Source of the DNA: an uncultured Lachnospiraceae bacterium
GTDB taxonomy: Bacteria; Bacillota; Clostridia; Lachnospirales; Lachnospiraceae
NCBI GenBank assembly: GCA_946611525.1
Contig: CAMODS010000021.1
Location: 1 to 12,566 of the forward strand
Direction: 5' to 3'
Length of the DNA: 12,566 bases
The translations under genes and the position numbers were made by a program. Below are positions 7,581 through 12,566 of this stretch, piece after piece (within the stretch, counting starts at the first letter, position 1; the number at the start of each line of letters is the position of its first letter). A model generated the notes under the pieces. That model had not been told where the DNA came from and did not search any database. It worked only from the letters and a program-made list of their open reading frames with translations.

Positions 7581-7946
7581 TTATGAACCGGACGTGCCTG
7601 TCACACTGGCGATCCGGATGTCCACTGCCGAGACTCCGATGCCGGTCATGTTTTCCACGCTCTGCTTAACCTTGTCCTGGACTGCCTGGCAGACCTCAGG
7701 TATCACAAAGTCGTACTCTATATTGATGGATGCGGATACAGACAGGCTCTCGTCCTCATTACCGGAGATCTTGATAGCCTTTTGAAGTCTGCTGCGTCCT
7801 GCTTTGGTGATATTGTCACTGGTGAGATTGCCGGCGAGGGAACTGACCCCCTTCACCTCTGTAGCGGCAAGGCCCACGATAATAGCCAAAACTTCATCTG
7901 TAACCGTAACATTTTCCTTGATACTGTATGTTTTTTTATCAGCCAT
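7581..7946 (-). CDS. Asp23/Gls24 family envelope stress response protein
   Basis: The 121-residue product from the ATG at 7946 (MADKKTYSIKENVTV) has an ideal AGGAGG 6 nt upstream; the open frame reaches to 8006 but the extra 20 codons lack such a site. The family pattern is clear: an N-terminal strand (YSIKENVTVTDEVLAIIVGLAATEVKGVSSLAG), a central SINIEYDFVIPEVCQAVQDKVKQSVENMTG and a C-terminal strand VSAVDIRI. It has no signal peptide or membrane helix. Family members are linked to envelope stress, and the B. subtilis member encoded next to nusB, YqhY, is linked to control of acetyl-CoA carboxylase. Placement immediately upstream of nusB matches yqhY, so this is probably its orthologue, although accBC is not seen here. 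The biochemical function of the family is not well defined. Confidence 0.92.
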   Translation of the reverse strand: MADKKTYSIKENVTVTDEVLAIIVGLAATEVKGVSSLAGNLTSDNITKAGRSRLQKAIKISGNEDESLSVSASINIEYDFVIPEVCQAVQDKVKQSVENMTGIGVSAVDIRIASVTGTSGS

Positions 7947-7952
7947 AAAATG

Positions 7953-7958
7953 CCTCCT
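7953..7958 (-). promoter_or_regulatory. Ribosome-binding site fixing the asp23 start
   Basis: A perfect AGGAGG on the minus strand, 6 nt before the ATG at 7946. It rules against the longer open frame beginning at 8006. Confidence 0.85.
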
Positions 7959-7965
7959 ATCGTCA

Positions 7966-7987
7966 TCCCAAGGGTCTGCCCCCGGGA
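7966..7987 (-). promoter_or_regulatory. Hairpin in the asp23 5' leader
   Basis: On the minus strand TCCC pairs with GGGA and the inner GGGGG pairs with CCCTT (two G-U wobbles). This gives about nine pairs capped by a CAGA tetraloop, 8 nt before the AGGAGG of asp23. No T-tract follows, so it is not a terminator. It might affect translation or mRNA stability, which is inference only. Confidence 0.4.
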
Positions 7988-8015
7988 ACCGTTTTACAGG
8001 AAACATAATAACACT

Positions 8016-8029
8016 TTTTTAGCTAAAAA
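8016..8029 (-). repeat. A/T-flanked palindrome in the asp23 promoter region
   Basis: TTTTTAGCTAAAAA is a perfect 14-bp palindrome about 70 bp before the asp23 start. It lies in an AT-rich stretch holding a weak candidate promoter (TATTAT close downstream on the minus strand, poor -35). It could be an operator. The sequence alone does not prove it. Confidence 0.3.
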
Positions 8030-8054
8030 TAAACATAAAATATCCTTATCTTAC

Positions 8055-8669
8055 TTATGCATTTTTGGATGCGTAGTAGTCGTCGAAAAGCTTGTTGGTG
8101 GCATCAAAGGTCTGGTGGGAGATCTCGGGCAGGTCTCTGCCCCATGCTCCGGTGGCCTCTTTGAAGCCCTTTTCTATAGCCTTTTGCATATCCTTCATCT
8201 TTTCGGGGTCGTCACCGGCAAGGGCACTTGCGAAATCGAAAAGCCTCTGGGATGTCTGCTTTACGCCCCAGTATCCGTCCTCGGAGATGTCCTCCTGGGC
8301 CTGAGCCTTGGTTGCCGCATCCACTTCAAACTTGCCTTCGGCCAAAAACTTCCAGATGCTGTCATCCTCAAAAGCTAAGCTGTAGCTCTTGCCCTGACCC
8401 TCAAACATCTTTTTGACCAGGTTTTGCATATTGTCCAGATTGTGTTGCTGGTCAGCCTTCATCTTTTCAACTATGGCTGCACGGTCTGCCTCACTCTTCT
8501 GGTTGATGGTATAGGTGGCCTTTTTTGCATTTGAGGTATCAGCGGATCTTTCATATGTATCGGTATCTGTCTTTTTGGGCTTTTCTGTATCGATGCTCTT
8601 GTCGGATGTTTTTGCCGCCGTGGTAGCATAGGTGACTGTGGCACTGTTTATCTGTGATATTCCACTCAT
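8055..8669 (-). CDS. Uncharacterised protein, putative sigma-D (motility) regulon member
   Basis: I do not recognise this 204-residue protein with certainty. Residues 1-58 are rich in Ser, Thr, Lys and Asp and look disordered (starting MSGISQINSATVTYATTAAK). Residues 58-90 form a charged amphipathic helix. Residues 96-204 look like a compact helical domain with the striking stretches EDGYWGVKQTSQRLFDFASA (129-148), AGDDPEKMKD (151-160), then KGFKEATGAWGRDLPEISHQ (167-186) and a C-terminal helix with FDDYYASK. There is no signal peptide, membrane helix, cysteine or obvious catalytic motif. Start: ATG at 8669 behind AGGAGG. The gene stands alone, with a 157-bp leader region upstream holding a close match to the flagellar sigma-factor promoter. 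A role in flagellar assembly, motility or chemotaxis is therefore a reasonable inference, but no function can be read from the sequence. Confidence 0.85.
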   Translation of the reverse strand: MSGISQINSATVTYATTAAKTSDKSIDTEKPKKTDTDTYERSADTSNAKKATYTINQKSEADRAAIVEKMKADQQHNLDNMQNLVKKMFEGQGKSYSLAFEDDSIWKFLAEGKFEVDAATKAQAQEDISEDGYWGVKQTSQRLFDFASALAGDDPEKMKDMQKAIEKGFKEATGAWGRDLPEISHQTFDATNKLFDDYYASKNA

Positions 8670-8737
8670 ATGTCGTTTCCTCCTAAAACTAAATCTACAT
8701 CCCTGTATCTGAATCCTACTCTGCTATCTCCTTTGTC

Positions 8738-8775
8738 TTTCCCGGATATGCGTCGCATGACAGACATTTCCCGGA
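8738..8775 (-). repeat. Direct repeats flanking a palindrome in the sigma-D leader
   Basis: Two copies of TCCGGGAAA (minus strand; 8767-8775 and 8738-8746) flank ATGCGACGCAT (8748-8758), which has inverted 5-bp arms. A further 8-bp repeat, GTCGTCCG, occurs at 8807-8814 (overlapping the -10) and at 8772-8779. The arrangement could be protein-binding sites or a structured leader. Nothing known to me matches it. Confidence 0.4.
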
Positions 8776-8802
8776 CGACAATGGGATAGTTTTCTACCTC
8801 TT

Positions 8803-8829
8803 ATATCGGACGACCTGAAATAAAAGTTA
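8803..8829 (-). promoter_or_regulatory. Putative sigma-D/sigma-28 (flagellar) promoter
   Basis: The minus strand reads TAAC (8826-8829), 15 bp, then TCCGATAT (8803-8810). The B. subtilis sigma-D consensus is TAAA-N15-GCCGATAT. The core CCGATAT is perfect, the spacing is exact and 10 of 12 consensus bases match. The extended E. coli FliA form (TAAAGTTT-N11-GCCGATAA) also fits, with 6/8 in each element (TAACTTTT, TCCGATAT). The -35 overlaps the stop codon of iorB. The predicted start of transcription is near 8796, giving a leader of about 125 nt for the unknown gene at 8055-8669. No good sigma-A promoter competes with it. Confidence 0.68.
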
Positions 8830-9402
8830 ACCCGCATTTCTGCCGAGAGCGAATGCTTTTTTATTTAATTCGATAAACTTCTCGGGTACGGTGGCCTCGA
8901 GTGCCTTCATCCATGCTTCTTCGGGCTGACCGAAATAGTGAGACAGCCTTCCCATAAGCACCATGTTTACAGCCTTTATGGACCCGGCCTCCTTTGCCAG
9001 GGACAGACAGTCCATGGCATCAACCTTCACGCCCTTTTTCTTCATCTTTTCCACAAGATCCTCGGGATACTGTGCAGCACCTGTGATCACCGGCATGGGA
9101 TCGATCTTTTGGATATTTGTGACGATCTGACCGTCTTTTTTAAGATAGGGAAGATTCCTTGCCGCCTCCAAAAGCTCAAAGGATACGATGAAGTCTGCCT
9201 CTCCCCTGTCAACAATGGGAGAATATACTTTATCGCCATATCTGACATACGTCACTACGGAGCCTCCCCGCTGAGACATGCCGTGCACCTCGGATACCTT
9301 TACGTCCATTCCCGCATCTATCAAAAGGCGTCCCAACACCCGGGATGCAAGAAGTGATCCCTGACCGCCTACTCCGACTATCATTACGTTTTTTGTTTCC
9401 AT
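8827..9402 (-). CDS. iorB: Indolepyruvate:ferredoxin oxidoreductase, beta subunit
   Basis: This 191-residue protein corresponds to the gamma-type domain of 2-oxoacid:ferredoxin oxidoreductases and is the small partner of IorA. The nucleotide-like motif VGVGGQGSLLASRVLG is near the N-terminus (9-24). It is followed by the family hallmark SEVHGMSQRGGSVVTYVRYG (37-56) and a DFIVSFELLEAARNLPYL segment. The complex oxidatively decarboxylates arylpyruvates (from transamination of Trp, Phe and Tyr) to aryl-CoA esters while reducing ferredoxin, in the cytoplasm of anaerobes. The ATG at 9402 has AAAGGAG 6 nt upstream. Length is normal. The gene is separated from iorA by 115 bp full of inverted repeats, unusually far for two subunits of one enzyme. 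Its stop codon overlaps the putative sigma-D promoter of the next gene. Confidence 0.95.
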   Translation of the reverse strand: METKNVMIVGVGGQGSLLASRVLGRLLIDAGMDVKVSEVHGMSQRGGSVVTYVRYGDKVYSPIVDRGEADFIVSFELLEAARNLPYLKKDGQIVTNIQKIDPMPVITGAAQYPEDLVEKMKKKGVKVDAMDCLSLAKEAGSIKAVNMVLMGRLSHYFGQPEEAWMKALEATVPEKFIELNKKAFALGRNAG

Positions 9403-9417
9403 TTTTTACTCCTTTAT

Positions 9418-9447
9418 ATCATTGAAATTGCAGGCAATTTCAATGAT
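9418..9447 (-). repeat. Perfect 14-bp inverted repeat before iorB
   Basis: Arms ATCATTGAAATTGC (9418-9431) and GCAATTTCAATGAT (9434-9447) are perfect inverted copies separated by 2 bp. It ends only a few bases before the iorB Shine-Dalgarno. With so small a centre the RNA hairpin would open to a 4-nt loop or larger. It could influence iorB translation or act as a cruciform or protein site. Confidence 0.85.
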
Positions 9448-9459
9448 CAAATATAATAC

Positions 9460-9492
9460 GCCCTGACGGGCTAAGAAAAAACTTCGTTTTTC
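9460..9492 (-). repeat. Two further hairpins in the iorA-iorB gap
   Basis: GCCC-TGAC-GGGC (9460-9471) is a small GC hairpin. Next to it, the A-rich arm at 9475-9482 pairs with GTTTTTC (9486-9492) across TTC, with one base bulged. On the minus strand the second one ends in a run of six T. It is too AT-rich to be a classical terminator alone but may slow RNA polymerase. Confidence 0.55.
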
Positions 9493-9493
9493 C

Positions 9494-9516
9494 AGATATT
9501 GCCTGCGGCAATATCT
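9494..9516 (-). repeat. Perfect 10-bp inverted repeat just after iorA
   Basis: AGATATTGCC (9494-9503) and GGCAATATCT (9507-9516) pair perfectly around a 3-nt loop, starting 1 nt after the iorA stop codon. The adjoining T-rich hairpin follows in the direction of transcription. Together they could stabilise the iorA mRNA end or attenuate transcription into iorB. Confidence 0.8.
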
Positions 9517-9517
9517 A

Positions 9518-11299
9518 TTATATGTACTCAGCAGTCGGTATGGGTTCAAATGGTTGTACACCTGAGAATGCATCCACCGGACAAAGCTTGCTGCAGACGT
9601 TGCAGCCCACACAAAGTGTCTCGTCAATATGAGCCTTCTTTTTACCGTCTACCTCTCTCATGGATACAGCGGGGCAGCCCACCTTCATACATGACTGGCA
9701 GCCTATACACTTGCTTTCATCCACGGTAAGAGGTGCATGAAGCTTGACATTTTTAAGCAGCGCGCAGGGACGGCGTGAGATGATCACGGAAGGTCCTGCT
9801 GCCTCAAGTTCCTCACTTACCACCTTTTCACAGGTCTTAAGATCATAGGGATCCACAACTCTTACATTTTCAAATCCCATGGCACGGACCAGCGCCACTA
9901 AATCGATCTTTCCTGCAGGCTCGCCCTTTATGTTGTAGCCTGTGGTGGGGTTTTGCTGATGTCCCGTCATACCCGTGATGGAATTATCCAAAATGATCAC
10001 CACGGAATCCGACTGGTTGTATGCCACATTTGCCAGGCCCGTCATACCGGAATGCATAAAGGTGGAATCTCCGATAACGGCAACAGTCCTGTGTGATGAT
10101 TCTTCGCCCAAAACCTTGTTGAAGCCGTGTGCCGCACCTATGGAAGCCCCCATGCAAAGTGTCATCTCCATGGCACCCAATGGCGGTGCTGCTCCCAAAG
10201 TGTAGCAGCCAATATCTCCTAAGACTGTGCAGCCTAATTTCTTCAGTGTATAAAACATGCCGCGGTGAGGGCATCCGGCACACATGATGGGAGGGCGAAC
10301 GGGGATATCATCATCCAGACTCACTCCCTCAGGCACCTCCTGCCCAAAGGCCTCTGCCACCATATTCTGTGAAAACTCACCCAGCAGGGAAAGCTTTTCT
10401 TTTCCACTGACCTTTATACCAAGGGTCTTTACATAGTTTTCTATGATGGGATCAAGCTCCTCAACCACAAAAAGCTCATCCACAGTATCTGCAAAGTTTT
10501 CAATGAGACGAACGGGAAGAGGATTTACCATTCCAAGCTTCAGCACGGATACGCTGTCCCCAAACACCTCCTTTACATACTGATAGGAGGTTGAGGAAGT
10601 GATGATACCTATATTCCCGGTACCCTTTTCAATCCTGTTTACAGGTGAATTCTCCGCAAACTCAATAAGATCGAGGGTACGCTTTTCAACCAAAGGATGT
10701 CTCTTTATGGCATTGCCCGGTGTCATGACATACTTTGCGATGTTTTTCTCATATTTCTTTTCAGGCACCTCGCGCTTGCCCACCTCTACCAGCGACTGGG
10801 AGTGAGCCACTCTGGTGCACATCTTTAAAATGACGGGTGTGTCATATTTCTCAGAAATCTCATAGGCGAGCTTTGCAAACTCATATGCTTCCTCGGAGTC
10901 CGAGGGCTCGAGCATGGGAACCTTGGCCGCGATGGCATGGTGCCTGGAATCCTGCTCGTTCTGGGATGAATGCATTCCGGGATCGTCCGCCACCACGATC
11001 ACCATTCCGGCATTGACTCCGGTGTAGCTCATGGTATAGAGGGGATCCGCTGCCACATTAAGTCCAACATGCTTTTGTCCGCAAAAGCTCCTCTTTCCTG
11101 CCAGGCATGCTCCAAAAGCACTTTCCATGGCAACCTTTTCATTAGGCGCCCACTCACAGGTTATCTCATCGTATTTAGCAGCCTCCTCTGTCACCTCAGT
11201 AGAGGGTGTACCGGGATAGCTGGACACAAAACAGACTCCTGCCTCATACAGTCCACGTGCTACGGCTGCATTGCCCAGCATCAGCTTTTTTTCACTCAT
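9518..11299 (-). CDS. iorA: Indolepyruvate:ferredoxin oxidoreductase, alpha subunit
   Basis: This is the large ThDP- and Fe-S-containing subunit that, with IorB, converts indolepyruvate and other arylpyruvates plus CoA to aryl-acetyl-CoA, CO2 and reduced ferredoxin. At 593 residues it is typical. The N-terminal pyrimidine-binding region includes SSYPGTPSTEV (26-36) and GQKHVGLNVAADPL (74-87). The middle carries MCAGCPHRGMFY (339-350). The ThDP/Mg2+ motif runs from VIGDSTFMHSG (408-418) to LDNSITGMTG (438-447). The C-terminus holds two ferredoxin-like clusters: C531-C534-C537-C542-P, with four residues before the last Cys, and C563-C566-C569-C573-P. Start: ATG at 11299, 4 nt after AAGGAGG. It follows citrate synthase by 42 bp, so co-transcription is likely. 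It would serve amino-acid fermentation or, in reverse, arylpyruvate synthesis from aryl acids. Confidence 0.96.
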   Translation of the reverse strand: MSEKKLMLGNAAVARGLYEAGVCFVSSYPGTPSTEVTEEAAKYDEITCEWAPNEKVAMESAFGACLAGKRSFCGQKHVGLNVAADPLYTMSYTGVNAGMVIVVADDPGMHSSQNEQDSRHHAIAAKVPMLEPSDSEEAYEFAKLAYEISEKYDTPVILKMCTRVAHSQSLVEVGKREVPEKKYEKNIAKYVMTPGNAIKRHPLVEKRTLDLIEFAENSPVNRIEKGTGNIGIITSSTSYQYVKEVFGDSVSVLKLGMVNPLPVRLIENFADTVDELFVVEELDPIIENYVKTLGIKVSGKEKLSLLGEFSQNMVAEAFGQEVPEGVSLDDDIPVRPPIMCAGCPHRGMFYTLKKLGCTVLGDIGCYTLGAAPPLGAMEMTLCMGASIGAAHGFNKVLGEESSHRTVAVIGDSTFMHSGMTGLANVAYNQSDSVVIILDNSITGMTGHQQNPTTGYNIKGEPAGKIDLVALVRAMGFENVRVVDPYDLKTCEKVVSEELEAAGPSVIISRRPCALLKNVKLHAPLTVDESKCIGCQSCMKVGCPAVSMREVDGKKKAHIDETLCVGCNVCSKLCPVDAFSGVQPFEPIPTAEYI

Positions 11300-11341
11300 A
11301 GTTCCTCCTTATTGTCAATATTTCATACAAAACATATATTA

Positions 11342-12566
11342 TTATTCTCTGTCTTCCAAAGGAATGTATTCGGTGTGCGGTCCCCTCATGACATAGGCGG
11401 GTCGCATGATCTTGTTGTGGGAGCATACCTCCTCCATACGGTGTGCTGCCCAGCCCGAGATACGGGCGATGGCAAAAATGGGGGTATACAGCTCCTCAGG
11501 CAGATTAAGCATCTGATATACAAAACCGCTGTAAAAGTCCACGTTGGGAGAAACGCCCTTGTAGATCTTTCTTTCGTCAGCGATGATCTGGGGCGCCAAA
11601 CGTTCCACCATCTTATAAAGTGCCAGCTCCTTGTCCTTACCCTTTTCAATAGCCAGCTTTTCCACAAAGCCCTTAAAGATCACGGCACGGGGATCGGAAA
11701 GTGAATACACCGCATGTCCCATACCATAGATGAGTCCCGCATGGTCAAAGGCCTCTTTTCTAAGGAGCGCCCTCAGATATGCAGACACCTCCTCTTCGCT
11801 GGACCAGTCACGAACCTGGGCCTTCATATCGGAAAACATGTGGATGACCTTTATATTGGCACCGCCGTGGCGGGGTCCCTTCAGGGAACCGAGGGCCGCC
11901 GCTATGGCTGAATATGTGTCCGTACCTGAGGATGACACCAGATGAGTGGTAAAGGTAGAGTTGTTACCTCCGCCGTGCTCCGCATGGAGTATCAGTGCCA
12001 CATCCAAAAGCTTTGCCTCAAGGGGAGTAAAGTTTGAATCGTCACGCAGGCAGTGCAGGATGTTTTCCGCTGTGGAATACTCCTTTTTAGGCTGATGTAT
12101 CACAAGACTCTGCCCCTTCACATAGTACTTGTATGCCTGATATCCGTATACCGAAAGCAACGGGAACATGGCCACCAGCTGCAGACACTGACGCAGCACG
12201 TTGTCCGGCGAGGTGTCGTCGGCATTCTCGTCATAGCTGTAAAGTGTCAGCACGCTCCTTGCCAGGGCATTCATCATATCCTTTGATGTCTTTTTCATCA
12301 AAACATCCCTGACGAAGTTCTTGGGAAGTGTACGGTACTTTGCCAGGATCTCGACAAAGTCATCCAGCTCCTGTCTGTTGGGAAGCTTGCCGAACAAAAG
12401 CAGATAGCTTGCCTCCTCAAATCCGAAGTGGTTCTCGAAATCCTGCTTTTTGATCATTTCCTGAACATTTATACCGCGGTAAAAAAGCTCGCCGTCGATG
12501 GGAACTCTCTCTCCGTTTACTTCCTTCATGGAATTGATCTCTGATATATTGGTAACTCCAACGAGC
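11342..12566 (-). CDS. gltA: Citrate synthase, Si-type (N-terminus cut by window edge)
   Basis: Citrate synthase condenses oxaloacetate and acetyl-CoA. The frame stays open to the right edge: upstream of the internal Met at 12529 it reads LVGVTNISEINS, which fits the family's N-terminal strand region, so the true start lies outside the window. Counted from that Met, LLDVALILHAEHGGGNNSTF (174-193), GPRHGGAN (218-225), GMGHAVYSLSDPRA (269-282) and PNVDFYSG (328-335) contain the expected histidines (H221, H272) and aspartate (D331) for oxaloacetate binding and catalysis. ARISGWAAH follows at 355-363. It is a standard Si-fold enzyme, not the isopropylmalate-synthase-like Re-citrate synthase of some clostridia. 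It probably supplies 2-oxoglutarate for glutamate through a partial TCA branch. It may share a transcript with iorA. Confidence 0.95.
   Translation of the reverse strand, partial: LVGVTNISEINSMKEVNGERVPIDGELFYRGINVQEMIKKQDFENHFGFEEASYLLLFGKLPNRQELDDFVEILAKYRTLPKNFVRDVLMKKTSKDMMNALARSVLTLYSYDENADDTSPDNVLRQCLQLVAMFPLLSVYGYQAYKYYVKGQSLVIHQPKKEYSTAENILHCLRDDSNFTPLEAKLLDVALILHAEHGGGNNSTFTTHLVSSSGTDTYSAIAAALGSLKGPRHGGANIKVIHMFSDMKAQVRDWSSEEEVSAYLRALLRKEAFDHAGLIYGMGHAVYSLSDPRAVIFKGFVEKLAIEKGKDKELALYKMVERLAPQIIADERKIYKGVSPNVDFYSGFVYQMLNLPEELYTPIFAIARISGWAAHRMEEVCSHNKIMRPAYVMRGPHTEYIPLEDRE

Noticed and set aside
7782..8378. Plus-strand open frame of 198 codons
   Set aside because: It runs antisense through the start of asp23, its leader and the end of the unknown gene; composition is shadow-like and no ribosome-binding site or domain is seen.
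8696..8796. Possible c-di-GMP (GEMM) riboswitch in the leader of the unknown gene, because of a GACGCA stretch and GGGAAA motifs
   Set aside because: The order of conserved blocks and the required pairing of the GEMM class could not be found. The resemblance is limited to short words.
11313..11318. Perfect TTGACA on the minus strand just before iorA as a -35 box
   Set aside because: It is only a few bases from the Shine-Dalgarno, leaving no room for a -10 and start site before the gene.
10970..11704. Plus-strand open frame of 244 codons
   Set aside because: It is antisense to iorA and citrate synthase, both clearly real, and its translation is rich in His, Ser and Cys without any domain.
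1..12566. Mobile element, phage, CRISPR or defence system
   Set aside because: No transposase, integrase, spaced repeat array or defence-type domain was seen; gene content and order are chromosomal housekeeping.

Overview
The window reads as a piece of chromosome from a low-to-mid GC Firmicute of the class Clostridia, most likely Lachnospiraceae-like. This is inferred from gene content, AGGAGG-type Shine-Dalgarno sites, a Bacillus/Clostridium-style gene order and an anaerobic ferredoxin-dependent 2-oxoacid oxidoreductase. It was not checked by any search. All twelve genes lie on the minus strand, so transcription runs from high to low coordinates. The genes at both edges are cut by the window: citrate synthase lacks its N-terminus on the right, and an EAL protein lacks its C-terminus on the left.

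In order of transcription. (1) 11342-12566 is a Si-type citrate synthase, followed by the two subunits of indolepyruvate:ferredoxin oxidoreductase (iorA 9518-11299, iorB 8827-9402). The 115-bp gap between iorA and iorB is packed with four consecutive inverted repeats. (2) 8055-8669 is a 204-residue protein that I do not recognise. It stands alone behind a promoter that matches the flagellar sigma-D/sigma-28 consensus closely. This suggests membership of the motility regulon. (3) An Asp23/Gls24-family gene (7581-7946) is followed by an intrinsic-terminator-like hairpin, then by the tightly packed run nusB-xseA-xseB-ispA-dxs-tlyA (7473 down to 2006). This run is the classic Firmicute cluster linking antitermination and rRNA transcription (NusB), exonuclease VII (XseA/XseB), isoprenoid synthesis by the DXP route (Dxs, IspA) and ribosomal RNA methylation (TlyA). 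Short overlaps and very short gaps suggest translational coupling. Compared with Bacillus subtilis, folD is missing between nusB and xseA, and the usual argR/recN tail is absent. (4) In place of that tail, 1-1928 encodes a membrane protein with about seven helices, a degenerate GGDEF domain and an EAL domain with all catalytic residues. It has its own strong sigma-A promoter and is a likely cyclic-di-GMP phosphodiesterase.

Most of the window is conserved housekeeping. The points worth a second look are the sigma-D-controlled unknown gene, the hairpin array inside the ior operon, the terminator abutting the nusB ribosome-binding site, and the cyclic-di-GMP gene that replaces the usual end of the cluster. 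I saw no tRNA, rRNA, CRISPR array, transposase or phage gene. No gene-free stretch exceeds 160 bp.
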